From: Oscheius sp. JU75
Taxonomy: Eukaryota; Nematoda; Chromadorea; Rhabditida; Rhabditidae
Direction of reading: 5' to 3'
Assembly (NCBI GenBank): GCA_037178855.1
Contig: JASJZC010000006.1
Location: forward strand, 7,668,501-7,732,500
Length of the DNA: 64,000 nt
The position numbers and the translations under genes are program-made. How positions within the stretch are numbered: the stretch's first letter is position 1; every line of letters starts with the position of its first letter. The notes beneath the pieces are model-generated. The model was not told where the DNA came from. It saw only the letters and a list, made by a program, of their open reading frames with translations, and ran no database searches. This document shows positions 43,325 to 54,499 of this stretch, in pieces.

Positions 43325-45512
43325 CGTCGCTGGCTCATGAGGAGAAAGTTGGAAAAGGAGGGGGAAACTAATCAAGGGGTCTCCCCGTTTCTATGGTTTC
43401 AACCCAGTCTAAAGTTGATGTGTCTACTTGAAAATAATCCGTGATGGTTGAGGAGTAAACAAAGACGTTATAGTTGCACGTGAAAGGCTGGGAGAGGACT
43501 ATCTGTACTATCGAAAGGGCAGTATAGGTACTTGTTTGTTCACTATCCAACGACCTGTAAGGGGGACTAGAAGTATAGATAGAGGTTTGTTTGTTTGATT
43601 TGAGAGAGAGAGAGAGAGAGAAAGGGCTTGACGAGGAGCTGCTGACGAACAGTGGACGAAAAAGGGAGGGGCGGAAGACGATGACTGTAGGGAAGGGATG
43701 AGTAAGTAGACACAACTAAGTGTTGCGAGACGTTTAGAACTAGATTTCAGACAGAGTCAAAAAAGATCTGTTATGTTGCAAGTCTAACGTAAGATAGCAA
43801 AAGTTTCAAAGCGGAAAAAGAAAGAGAAATCAATGAACGACCAGCTCCTATCAGTGCGCGGCTCATCAGCTACTGATTCGTGCGATCGATACTGTTAGCA
43901 TACTGGGAAATATTCCATTCTGAGTGAAATGGCATAACAACTGGAGTATCCAGGTTAAGTTTGCCTGCCGACCGCTAAAAGTGAGTGCGCAAGCAAAATA
44001 CGAGGACCGGATGAGATATGTTCACAATATTTGCGGGAGAGAAAGAGGGAGAATAGAGGGCCAGAGGATTAAAGAACGGGACAGGAAGTAACGACCGGAA
44101 AACTGTTGTTATATCATATCCCCAGTAGGCGGATATTGTGAGCTATTGATACTCCCTGTCAGTACTCGTTTTGTAACTTGAACTCTCCTGACACGACTTG
44201 CCAATTCTAATCTAGAATAATACTTGACAGAAAAGGCTACAAATATTGTCAAATGTTACCCCAGTTCAGAGTTAGCTTGTGTTACAGACAGACATCAGAT
44301 GCCAATTGTAACGGTAAGCTTTTGATGAAAAGTTTTACGGCTACCTTCCCTTTTTGCTGGCGGAAAGAAAACTTCACAGGCTTTGCTTGACTGTAACGTC
44401 AGATCAGTATAGTATAATTGCCCTCAAGGCATGTAGGTTCGTGACCCACGCCTCCCAACATCGCAGCTGAATAAACTCACAGCCTGAATATCCCCCTCAT
44501 GGTGCAGAAGAAACACGTTTGTTCAATTGATAGGGGAACTAATCTACATTTAACCTGGATAAACAGAGAGGACACAGGAGGACAAATAGGAAACCGACCA
44601 GGGATTTACACTTCTGACATATACATTTTCCCCATACCACAATTCGAGCAAATGACCAGTGTTTATACAGACCGATGTCTTCGGTTAGAAACGGAAACTT
44701 TGGTCCAAACCGGGAGCTGAACTTTTCGTTTTGACTGCTAGAAAATGTTGGAACTTTTGTGAAGCGGTGCTCAGTGATATATGTTAGGTGGAGGAAGGCC
44801 AAAACAGTCTCATGGCTGTTCTCCAGATGTTCATCCTCTGCCAATGTGACAAATATCTATAAGAGCAGCATCATCGTCGGCGTTCAGTCTACAGATCGAA
44901 GCGGTTCACAGGTGCAGGAAGAAACTTTCTTGACTAACCCCACGAGTTAGATCTACGCTCTCTTTCATAGAAGTGTAATGAGTTCCTTGTTCCTCCACCT
45001 CGCAAAACACCAGACGCCTGGATAGCTGAGAACTCGAACAACGGTAGAAAAACAGTACTAGTTGCAGTCGAGCTGGACAGTTCCCGGTTTTTTAGTACTT
45101 CACGCAGCGCGCTTTCCTCTAGGCGCTAATTGCAATTACAAATATCTAAAAGAAACTTTTGGTCGTGTTACTCAAAACAAGTATCTTGCAATTAAAAGAA
45201 CATAGATCGTTCGAAACAGCAAATAATTACTAGTTTTTGTAACTGTGCCTTGTGGATATCGCGCTCCGTATAGTACAAAAGAATTCCCTTTACATGGTGG
45301 TTATACTTGTAGCCTGGCAGCTTTCCCTCTGAACAATCAAAACAGTTCTCCTCACTCGAGACAAAGTGCGACGTAGCGAAACTCTGTTTATGCCGGCAAC
45401 ATAAACTGAACCCGCCTAAACATTTGGAGAGCCCACCTGTCCTTCTTCTATTTCTCCACTGGCACTCTCGGTGTCTCCACTAATCCACCCTGTTTGCATT
45501 CAATTCGCTGAG
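43325..45512. other. Gene-poor interval with repeat fragments
   Basis: Contains (GA)n at 43602-43620; a half-hairpin at 44165-44250 related to 51041-51117; and an end of the TACTACACGG element at 45150-45290. Some minus frames (44539-44844; around 45245-45390) look exon-like but overlap repeat sequence and do not assemble. No gene is called. Confidence 0.4.
45150..45290 (-). mobile_element. TACTACACGG-element fragment
   Basis: Minus strand GTACTATACGGAGCG matches the terminal repeat, and on plus AAAAGAAACTTTTGGTCGTG with CAAGTATCTTGCAATTAAAA matches 29885-29935. Confidence 0.45.
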
Positions 45513-45706
45513 TCAGACTCTCAGTTTTTGTTCCTCGAAGGTCACTTGGCGGAGCGGGGAGGTCCGGACTCTCGTCTCGTCGGCAGATTGCTCTCTTTGA
45601 ACACAGTTCTGTAGAGTTTCTCTTAAATACAAGAAATTGGGAAGTGGGAAGTGAGAGAAACGTACCTCAAGCACAAATACAACTTTTCTAGTCTGTCCAG
45701 CCGCAT
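45513..45706 (-). CDS. 49-aa spliced small protein
   Basis: Exons 45666-45706 and 45513-45621 joined across a 44-nt intron (TTGAG|GTACGT ... ATTTAAG) give 49 aa in frame: it starts MRLDRLEKLYLCLRETLQNC and ends with a Glu/Lys-rich tail, TSPLRQVTFEEQKLRV. The first 25 residues are strongly amphipathic helical with two cysteines. TTTTTTTTCCAG lies 12 nt upstream of the ATG, a textbook trans-splice acceptor. There is no signal peptide and no recognised family. The combination of acceptor, donor, acceptor and closed frame makes a real gene plausible; expression evidence would settle it. Confidence 0.5.
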
Positions 45707-45789
45707 TTCTCTGCAGTTCTGGAAAAAAAATTCCTCTTACCGCTAACATAGCACGTTAGAACTCGGGGATTTCTTAAAAATACTCAATC

Positions 45790-45862
45790 TTGCGCACCAA
45801 CTGTTGATCATTGGCCTATATACGCCGCTGTACTTTCTCACTGCATATCGAAGAATTCTTTG
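45790..45862. repeat. Family C fragment
   Basis: TTGCGCACCAACTGTTGATC and ACTGCATATCGAAG correspond to the TGCGCACCAACT and CTGCGTATTGAAG blocks of the 8.6 kb copy. Confidence 0.4.
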
Positions 45863-46499
45863 CATTGAGTGGCTACTTTCGAATGACGGTGCTTTCGCAA
45901 AGCTCATTGACAGCTTAATTTTGCATGATTAGCTGCTCCGAGCCAGTTTGTTTTCAAACTTTTCTAAGGTTTTCTGTGACCAGTGTCTGTGTCGTTGGCA
46001 AAAGCGTCGTGAGCATGCACATCCACTGCTACTCTCTTTCCAAATACAGTCCATCGCAATAGCTACTCTTTCTCCTAGCGTAGTGACCATTGATCCTGAG
46101 GAAAAGCGTCTGTGTTCTCGGGGGTGTTTTGTTTGCTCATTCTCGGTCTCGTACTCTCCGTTTTCTCTCTCCTCTTTTTCTTCAAATCTGACCCTACACG
46201 TTCCAATTAGACCGATACTATCTTTGTGTCTGACTCACCGACTGGAACTGTTTTCTCTCTCTCTCTCTCTCTCTTAGTCACTCCCGAGCGTGGGAAAAGA
46301 CTCTGACTTTTGAAAAGTTTGTCCCGCAGCCGCCTTGCCGACAGAGAGAACTGCTTATCTGATCTACGGATCTCGGCGAACATCGATTGCTTGCTCACAC
46401 TCCTTCAGTCTTCTCCTCTCATTTTAATTTATAGGCCCCAGATGTTCCGAAATAATGATATTTTTCCTAGGGACTGGAGCTGGGTAATGTGTCTGTAAA
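45863..46499. other. Upstream region of the TEP-like gene
   Basis: Contains a (CT)n run at 46254-46274 and a TTTATA at about 46428. No coding frame is supported. Confidence 0.4.
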
Positions 46500-48478
46500 A
46501 TGCGGCTTCTTCTACTTCTTTTACTCGCTCTTTCCGTCAGTCTTGCCAGAGAAGTGTGAGTTTTCGCCTTTGATTTCGTACAAATTTCATTGTGGGACCC
46601 GTATTTACGCAGTTCGCCTAACTCGTCAGTTTAAAGAACTGTCCATTTCAAAAGGGTCCTGGCAAGAAATGGAAATCAAGGCAGAACCAGAGTTACTTAA
46701 AGCGACGGTACACCGTTTGCGCAATATTCCTGTACTGCTCCACCTCATCTGTCCTTTGTATTTTTGGAGACGGGCTCCCAATCTCGCTCTTGTGGCTGAC
46801 AGTTGTTTAGCGCTCCAACTATATATATATATATATATATATTCACCAAAACGACTCTCGTCTGGGTTAGAGCTTTTTGTTCACCCACTATCAGAAAATT
46901 TTTTGCATCATTTTTTTATTCAAAATCATAATTTTCACCAGTAGCCCGGGTTTCTTAGCCTTTTTAGCTGAGTATTCAATGCGGATACATTACATTATGT
47001 TATTGGGCCCCGCAAAAACGTCTTTGAGTCATTATACGGACGATACCACTTCCAGCATTAATCCATTTGTCGTTCTGCCTCCCTTCCTCAGATCCGGTAC
47101 AACTAATACTATCATCGTCACTCCCATCAAAGTGAGCACTTCCACACTTCCAGCCTAAAAAGAAAACTTTGCAGACAAACAGCGACAATGTCGATATTTC
47201 CCTGACTGTTAGTGCCATTTTTGGCTCCACGAAAACCCCAGTCTACACGCAAAAGTTCAAGGCGAAAAGAGCCGGAGCCTCACATAGCTTCGATTTCCAA
47301 ATCACGTCCAGTTCCGAGCAGGCCGAGGTGAACTTCTGCTTTGTTTCTAAACCGTTCGGGACTTCAGGTCCATATTCAGGTCAGTCGACATGCCGACTTT
47401 GTTTCGGAAATTCGAATTCGGCCGGATATCGGGGCAATCCATTTGCATACGAGCAAGAACATCTACAGGGCCGGGGAGACGGTCGAAACGAGGATTTTGC
47501 CTCTTACCTCCGGAGGAGCAGTGTACACTGGACCCTTGGATGTTGCTCTTGTGGTAAGATTCTGCTCTCTTTGTTTCTTTTACTACATCGCATCGTTAGG
47601 GTGTTCGCCATTGTGGAACTTCCAGTACTCAGTGGAAGTTGCGCGTTACTCTTGTCCTTGTATGACCAGTAAGGCCTCCGACTGCGGAGCAAAGGACCCG
47701 GGTTCGATCCCCCGGCAAAAACAATTTGTTCATACTTAATAACAGCGGTTTAAACTTGCTTATCGCAAATATTTAAGAACCCTGACGGTTACGAGCTGAC
47801 ACGACATAGAGTTACTGCCAACGACGGTTTCTTCTCCTTGAACTTCGAGCTCCCTCTACATCTGTTTTTCGGAGACTGGCGGATAGTGGCCCGGGCAAGC
47901 GGATACCGAGATTCTGACATGTCTTATGATGCTCAATTCGCTGTGCGAGACTACGAACTACCGCCTTTCCAACTGAAATTGGTTGTTGGGGAAGACGATC
48001 CGCTGAACAGGACTTCCTTCGCTATCGAGGCTAGGTGAGTCTGTAGTAAACAATGCAGCGTTTAAGGGTATCAAGAGGGCATTTTTGTTCTTTGCAATGC
48101 TTTGCAAAGTTGTAGATCTGATCAAAAGTTGCGAAAAGTACAAAAAAAACGTCATTTTGACCCCCAATAATCATTCGGAAGAAATTGACTTCGGCGCACA
48201 AACTTGAGTTTAAAATGCCATCTTGGCGATGGGAGTCTTTAATGAGACCTGTAATCGTTTATTTCAGTTACTTCTACGGAGCTCCCATCGACGGAACCTT
48301 GATCTTCTATTGTTCTCCCTACTCCAAGAACCAGACCTCGAGAACTCATAAACTTCTACAGACAGAGGTTGGTGTCTCCCTTTCACAGTACCAGTTCCCT
48401 TTTCCGTTGTACTTTATGCAAATTCCCGTTAGAATCGTGCCCGTGTCGGTCGCTGTTGTCCGTAGATCAGAGGGTTAA
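46500..48478 (+). CDS. Truncated thioester/alpha-2-macroglobulin-type protein
   Basis: Exons 46500-46555, 47056-47131, 47175-47342, 47380-47553, 47778-48034 and 48268 onward. Signal peptide MRLLLLLLLALSVSLA. The mature chain starts VINPFVVLPPFLRSG, as in MG1 domains, then IHLHTSKNIYRAGETVETR, the classic MG2 motif (the family has TDKP.Y.PGQ.V.FR), then GDWRIVARASGY, FAVRDYELPPFQLKL and YFYGAPIDGTL, the MG2/MG3 boundary. That covers about 285 residues of a protein normally near 1300-1500 aa. No later exon (bait region, thioester, receptor domain) follows: the last exon either reads to a TAA at 48476 or meets the GPCR gene on the other strand. Probably a 5' fragment left by rearrangement, though a short secreted product is possible. 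Confidence 0.75.
46820..46842. repeat. (AT)n microsatellite
   Basis: Eleven or so AT units in intron 1 of the TEP-like gene. Confidence 0.9.
47655..47730 (+). mobile_element. Degenerate tRNA-like SINE copy
   Basis: GACCAGTAAGGCCTCCGACTG is followed by GACCCGGGTTCGATCCCCC, an intact box B with a decayed box A. It lies in intron 4 of the TEP-like gene. Confidence 0.45.
48055..48190. mobile_element. Family A palindrome in TEP-like intron 5
   Basis: CAATGCTTTGCAAAGTTGTAG with the degraded partner AAGTTGCGAAAAG; outer arms ATCAAGAGGGCATTTTTG and AACGTCATTTTGACC. Confidence 0.55.
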
Positions 48479-50731
48479 GCAGGGAGTTGACCACGATCAG
48501 ATCCATTAGGAGAGCAGAAAAGCCCTCGTCCAACTGCTCATACCAATCGTATTTCACAAATCTAGGAGAGCAGAGATCTAGGGTTGATTGAAGACTGTTT
48601 ACCTGAGAATGGATATGCAATTGTAGGGTAGCCACATGGCGAGGTGGCAAATAACAATTGCTGTGGCGCTACGAAAAACACGAGATCGGAGCTGGGCTCG
48701 CCAGGCGGCGGCACTGTACTCGCGTTGAATATCCTCTGGAAAAGGATCTAGTCTGTTTGGGAAAACGAAAGCAAGACGGTTTGACTGAGTATTCAATCTT
48801 TACATGTTGCGGAAAGTACGCAGCCAAGAACTTAAAAAATCCTTGGCGTGCCGCAGTATACACACATGCGTACTCGCTATTTTCGGAGTCTAGATAACAT
48901 CTTTGGACATATTGATGCTCTGGAGAGCTGTACAGTAAATCCAGGGCTACAACTTTGTAATACATCAAAAAAATCAAAAAATGTCATCTTAACGCAGAAA
49001 AGCGCTCTAGTCACCCGTAAAGTCTCGGTTGGTCTCTGTGAGTCGTTACGGGCAACTAAATTTTTGAAAGACTTACTCTTCCTTTTGGTATCCGAAACCT
49101 TCTGACTCGGATTGAGAATGCTGATCTTCTTCAGTTTTGTATCCTTCATCCTTCCCAAGAGACTCGTATCCGTTCTGAACTTTCTTTCCATCAGTTTCGC
49201 CCCCGTACTACCTTGAATCGGATTCCGATGGCCTGCCGAGACGGACAATATTTTTTCTAACCGGCAGGTGGTGTTTGACCAAGAGCCGCACCACAATTAT
49301 TATGTACGAGACGAAGGTTACAGCGAATGGGATCCAGAAGACCGAGGCGAGATGGCTGATCTCGTATAGGAGAGCAATGTTGTTCATTGCTGGCGAGGTG
49401 TCATTGCCCATACCCTTAAAGTTTTCTGTGCCTATTAACCTGTAAAAAGATACGTTAAAAATAGAGACACACTGCTCCCAATCGTCGTTGACTTTGTGTG
49501 TCTTCCAGACAAAGAGTTGCGGGATTGAGCAGAGCACAGCCAGAGTCCAGGACGTTATCAGCATTATTCGAACTCGTCGCACGGAAGTTGCACCTAGAAA
49601 ACTCATATTTTTGGAGTCTACCTCGTACCTTGAGGCCGCTTGTTGTAGACCTGCTTGAGTCGATCTAGTGCTAAACATTTGGTATGATGCGTCCAAGAGT
49701 GTGTCTACCTATATTCACGATGATGTTCGATGATGCATAAAAACAGAGAGTCGAGAAGAACTTGTATAGTTTGCAACTGGTGTCTCCGAACCTCCAGTCG
49801 TAGGTGACCAGCCAAATTATCTGGAAGGGTTCTGTTACTTCACTCTGTCAGCGGAAACGTTGTCCTCAAACATGGCGTAACGAGCCGAAAAGCTCGGGAC
49901 CGACCCCCGGGTGAAAATTTTGACGGGTAACATTTTGCAGAACGTTTTAAGGCAAATTTATTTCTTGCGAAAAAAGTTACAAACGGACCCCGAGACGGTT
50001 TGCCTGCCTGAAAGAGTAAAGTTCGTGGTGGGGTTCATCTGCGAAACGACCGCTTGACTACAATAAGACTGTCTTTTGAACCTCACCTTCCCTAGCGCGT
50101 AGATGGTCAAAATCATAAAGTCGGCGATACATAGGTTGAGCTTGAAGAGGGCGAACGAGTTCAGTTGATATGGTCCAGCTGAGAAGCTCGTCCTGACGGT
50201 TGGTTGTCTGAAAGAGGACTGTTTTATAATTAGTTCTATGTCGCAGTCTTTTGAATGTCTTGAGACCCACTGACACAAGCATTGAATACTCAGTCGAGTA
50301 GTTTGAAGCCAAACTGGCACAAAGACACACGTGTCCGCGTAATATTTGTGTCAATGGGTATGAAGTTTTTGAAGGACTGTGAGAATTTGAGGATTGAACA
50401 GTATGACGTCTGTTTATCCGTTCCCCTGGGAATGGATCGCTTGGGATCTCTGATAGACAAACGACAAACAATTCTGACAGTTAGAAGGCAAAACAAGGCT
50501 CCAGTTCTGTCATGTAATTTTGCAAGTCCCTAGCTATCTCATTCCCCCGATCCATCTCCACGTGCGTTCTCATTGACTCAATTAGCGCCCATCACCGGCG
50601 ACTCACTTCGAAGCCGTCAGCAGGCGAGAGAACAGAGCCGAGTTGAGGACGAAACCGATGATGGACAGGGATCCGAGCAGGACAATTTCGACATCATCGA
50701 TGATCCGTCGCTCCGGAACCACTTGTGACAT
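48429..50731 (-). CDS. Peptide GPCR, GnRH/AKH/vasopressin-receptor-like (copy 1)
   Basis: Class A receptor. Exons 50607-50731, 50087-50207, 49709-49820, 49629-49670, about 49260-49593, about 49099-49222, 48603-48735 and 48429-48561. TM1 VEIVLLGSLSIIGFVLNS; TM2 LFKLNLCIADFMILTIY; extracellular TYDWRFGDTSC with the disulfide Cys; TM3 end NIIVNIALDRLKQV (DRL in place of DRY); TM4 MLITSWTLAVLCSIPQLF; TM5 FWIPFAVTFVSYIIIVV; TM6 VICHLAMWLPYN; TM7 VVNSLLNPLIYG, then ten residues to the stop. The junction between exons 5 and 6, in intracellular loop 3, does not close with a canonical donor in my reading. The WRFGD...C loop and layout put it with the gonadotropin/adipokinetic/vasopressin superfamily. 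Its 3' end overlaps the TEP-like frame by 50 bp. Confidence 0.85.
48780..49015. repeat. Repeat cluster in GPCR 1 intron
   Basis: GACTGAGTATTCAATCTTTACA (family D fragment) at about 48783 and a half family A palindrome (GGGCTACAACTTTGTAATACATC) at 48945-48970. Confidence 0.45.
50284..50450 (-). repeat. Family D fragment in GPCR 1 intron 1
   Basis: CATTGAATACTCAGTCGAGTAG opens a stretch that carries the degraded words GTCAATGGGTATGAAG and TTTTTGAAGGACTGTG, also present near 53240. Confidence 0.4.
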
Positions 50732-51040
50732 CGACAGTGCGACAGTTCCTGGCAATTTCTTGTTTGGAGAGGAGATGAAGAGGAAATGAGAATGGTGGAT
50801 TCTCCTAACTGTTTGTAGCTGGAAAACTGCCCAGACTGGGGGAAAACAGAATGATAAAGAGCCAGAAGACAATTGAATGAAGCTGGAGCTATGTTTTCCG
50901 TCTAATAGACTTTTCGCCAGATATTGCGAAAAGAGTTAGGGGTAGTTTGGTACTACACGGACGCAATTTTCCAAACCTCTATTAAAAACAAAACGCTGTG
51001 ATCCTACCTTTACCATTTGCAAGAAGCATCTCCGACACAA

Positions 51041-51117
51041 GTCAACTCTAATCTGGGATAAAACTTGACAATGTTTGTGGCTTTTTCTGTCAAGTATTAT
51101 CCTAGATTAGAGTTGAC
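51041..51117. repeat. Near-perfect hairpin, 30-bp arms
   Basis: AACTCTAATCTGGGAT ... ACTTGACA pairs with TGTCAAGT ... CCTAGATTAGAGTT around a loop of about 17 nt (ATGTTTGTGGCTTTTTC). One arm plus loop recurs at 44165-44250. Confidence 0.75.
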
Positions 51118-51239
51118 AAGACAAGTCAGAACAGTTCAAGTTACAAAATTAGCATCGATAGTGAGTCGCTTCGCTAGAAGTGTAAGTGTAAGTGTTAACA
51201 AATTTTTCCACCCACAATTAGTTCAAATTACGTTATCAC

Positions 51240-51425
51240 AAGTTTGACTGATGCCCTGTTGGGGCTAGTGACAGGTAGATGCTGATCCAGTCGAGCTACC
51301 CTAACAGAAGCAATGTTCTCCCACAGACGCATCTCCCAAACTGACTTGATTTGCAAAGAGTAATTGCTGTCACAAAGTGTGTGACAAATAGGCAATTAGG
51401 GCTTCAGACAGACACATACACGGCG
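51240..51425 (-). repeat. Family B copy nested in the DNA transposon
   Basis: Reverse of the 10.5 kb units: CAAGTTTGACTGATGCC, GGGGCTAGTGACAGGTAGA, CAAACTGACTTGATTTGC, GGCAATTAGGGCTTCAGACA. Confidence 0.6.
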
Positions 51426-53929
51426 ACTTTTGGGAATTTAGAACTAGATTAAGTCTGTATAAAAGTTTTATTGATGAAAAGGACTTTGATTACTGCAAAT
51501 TAGGACCTTTGGAAAATAGCGTCCGTGTAGTACCAAAGTACTGAGTTAAGTATGGCAAACAGGATCGACATTCTCATCCACAAGCGAGGGTTGTCAATGA
51601 AAGGCGAGGTGACAAGTCATGCAGCCCCATTGGTCAATGTTCACGGAATCGCCACAAGTAGACTGGTTGGAAGTTAAAGATCTTACGTGGTAGGAACTGC
51701 TGAATTCCCGAAAGATCATAGTGTGCTGTTTATGGTACAGGTGATAATAGTGTAAAGAACCAGTATGGCCACTGATTCCTGTGAAATACCAGTCAATCAG
51801 CATCAGACAGTTAAGTTTATGTCACCGGCAAGTTACGTGGCACTTTTCGGCAGATTTTTTAATACATTCCTTTCTTGTACGCGGCCTTTTTATAATCCTT
51901 TGAATGGATGAAGGTTAATTATGAACGTCGGCATATGATTTTGTGAAGTAACGCCTCCCATCGAAGAGTAAAGGTCAGTTGAAGTATACCAAATAACATG
52001 TCAATAGCGAGAAACTTATAAGATATAAGTATGCTGGCGATAGATTGGTTGAGCTTCGCGTTAAAGTAATGGATTGATATTTATATTTTAATAGACTACC
52101 GGCTGACAAACTAAACAATTGTATGGTATAGACAGTGCCGTCAATTGAAAGTACTGATCTATGTAAGGAGACTTACCGAAAGTTACGCAGCATTGTAACT
52201 TTCTGTACGGGTTTGTGTCAGAGGCTTAAAGATAACAGTCCACTATAATACACGAAAAGAGAGAGGGAAAGCCTGCGAACTCTGACACTGCATTTGAACA
52301 AGTGGCAAGTACAGCTGCATACTAATTCAGTTCGGAGCAAGATTAATCCGAATACGATGTTAGTTCTTTCGCGAACTTTAATTGGAAACTAGGCGGAAGT
52401 TGGCATGTCAAAAAAGGGTAGGTAGGCTGCGCGAAGATATTCCACAAGTAACAAGACTAATCATTTTGTCTGCAACGTAAGCAAGAGAAAAAAAGTAAAT
52501 AAATTGGATTAAGGAGCAGAGCCGCCTACATTAGGGTCAAAAGATAACCAGTAAGCAAATAAAATTGCAATTATAGCCTTTAAGAAGGTAGTCAAGAAAC
52601 GGATAGGCAGGAAAAACAATTAACTGACTCAGGAGCGACAGGAAGACGGGGGGATAGGCAAAAAAAGAGCTGTAGGCGTGTCCTGGAAGAGAAAAACAGT
52701 TGGTACACCTAAAGCTTGAAGAATGAAGATACGCTGGAATGCTAGGCAGCACTAATAGAGAAGCTCAGTGTCTGAGACTTAGTAGACCAGCAACAGCCAG
52801 CGGGACCAGGGCAGGGCAGCTTTGTAACCAGCGGGTATTTAGGCTGGGATCAGGCCGGGTCAGACCAGATTGAGTTCGTGCCAGGACTCAAGGCAATCGA
52901 TTCAAAGCACGCTTGAAAGGACTGTCCGCTTCAAAGAGGTCGCAAATCAGAGCAGAGCCTGAGAAAATTAAAGTGGGTCTCGCGCGCACCCAAACCGAGC
53001 AGCCCGAAACTGGCCGACACGATCTTTTCGGCAAAGTTAGCTATGCCTGAAAAGATCTGTTAGTCTGGAACTTCGAGACTTCAGAGCACGTTAAAAACTA
53101 CGCTGCCAGACCAGATTGAGTTCGTTGGCAAAAACATTACGTTTAAACACTGAATGCAGTCCCCGTTCTCAGATTTCGTTCGGGATTCTTTCACGCACCA
53201 TTTCTTGACTGAGTTCTCACTACCGCTACTTTATCTTTGGGTCAATGGGTTCCGCAACGAAGTTTTTAAAGGATTGAGTCTTCCAGGACAGATCACTTTA
53301 CAGACCTGAGGTTCATCTAATGGGCTCTGTTCCACCTAATCAAAATTCGACGCCTGTTGTTAGCTTGAACGACTAGAATTTGACCATGGGAAAAGGCGTG
53401 GGAGAATGAGCCGAAAGAGTCGCCAGACACCGACAACAATTTCGATTAGAATGTCCGAAAGACCAATGGGGATCCGGGCTGATCTGTGAATGCTAGAAAG
53501 AAACAATGGTCCTAATTACGACAGTACATTTTCCCGGTTTGAGCCAAGAATACGAGATTCTTCTATCTCAAAGATCTTTGCATTGTATACAGCTGTCTAA
53601 TTGTTTTCTACGTAAAAACTAAGAGGGATAGCAGCAGAGAGGAATAGGCTTCATTAGGAGCAGAACTGATGTTAATCGAATGCGTAGTAGGTCCAAAGGA
53701 ACTTTGGTCGTGTATTTGTATTTCCTTATCCAGGCTAAGAAATGGCCAAAGGTGCGCTGAGTCTTGAGTGCCAAAGAAGGCTAAGTGTCGTGTCATCTGT
53801 GTCCGTCGACCTGTTTACAAAGTCGAGAAAACGTCTGACTCAGCAAAGTTCTTAACTATCTGACGAGTCTGTCTGGCTACAAAATTACAATCCTGTAGGG
53901 CTGTTGAGTGTTTAAGAGGAAAAAAAACT

Positions 53930-54010
53930 TTTGTTGGGTGAGGGATTAAACACGCCGTTTTCTGTTCCGTAGTCAGAGCGCTAACCGACTGCGCCACTTG
54001 GGCAATATTC
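53930..54010 (-). mobile_element. tRNA-Arg-like SINE copy (best preserved 5' half)
   Basis: Minus strand GCCCAAGTGGCGCAGTCGGT then TAGCGCTCTGACTACGGAAC keeps a perfect box A, a D-arm and an anticodon arm reading TCTGACTACGGAACAGA with anticodon ACG. Box B is eroded (GTGTTTAATCCC). Confidence 0.7.
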
Positions 54011-54499
54011 GGAAAGCTCGATGATTTCCTCAGTAGGGAGAGGCTCACTTAACGACAAAGAAGAAAAGATCACTAGGAATGAGGTTGAAGTCCCGGGTTC
54101 CAATCAAGCCATTTAGGGGTTCCCTTCAGGGAAAAACAAGAACTCTTCACAATTATAGAGGCCAGGAGAGTTTTTCGAAGGCTGTGGTCAGTGTTCTTCG
54201 GGCTCTACTCGGTATTTATTAAAGAGCGTTTGTTTGCCCCCGATCACCCAATTTCTAGCCAAATAATATGCGAGTGTGATGTAGGTAAAATAGGGCCTGA
54301 CGTAGAGACAGAAAACGTTCATTTGGGACCCTGAGGCGCACATAATGAGGAACGAATTTTTCACACGGTTGATTAAATCCAAAAACAGTGGGAAAGGCAG
54401 GAATCAAAGTTGAAGTCTCTAGGTGTGGACAGTCTTGTTTTTAAACGGACAATGGGCTTTTGACCATCTCATGATCGTCCCATGGACCACCTACCGTCC

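Larger units (their letters stand above)
50946..51537. mobile_element. Non-autonomous DNA transposon with terminal inverted repeats
   Basis: TTTGGTACTACACGGACGC and then ATTTTCCAAA at the left end is matched in reverse by TTTGGAAAATAGCGTCC and GTGTAGTACCAAA at the right: about 29 bp of terminal inverted repeat with one internal mismatch. Flanking TA on both sides fits a Tc1/mariner-type TA target duplication. The 590-bp interior has no transposase; it contains the hairpin at 51041-51117 and a family B copy. It lies just upstream of the GPCR 1 start. Confidence 0.7.

Noticed and set aside
44539-44844. 101-codon minus frame and nearby exon-like pieces at 45245-45390
   Set aside because: They do not assemble into a common frame, and the second overlaps the end of the TACTACACGG element.
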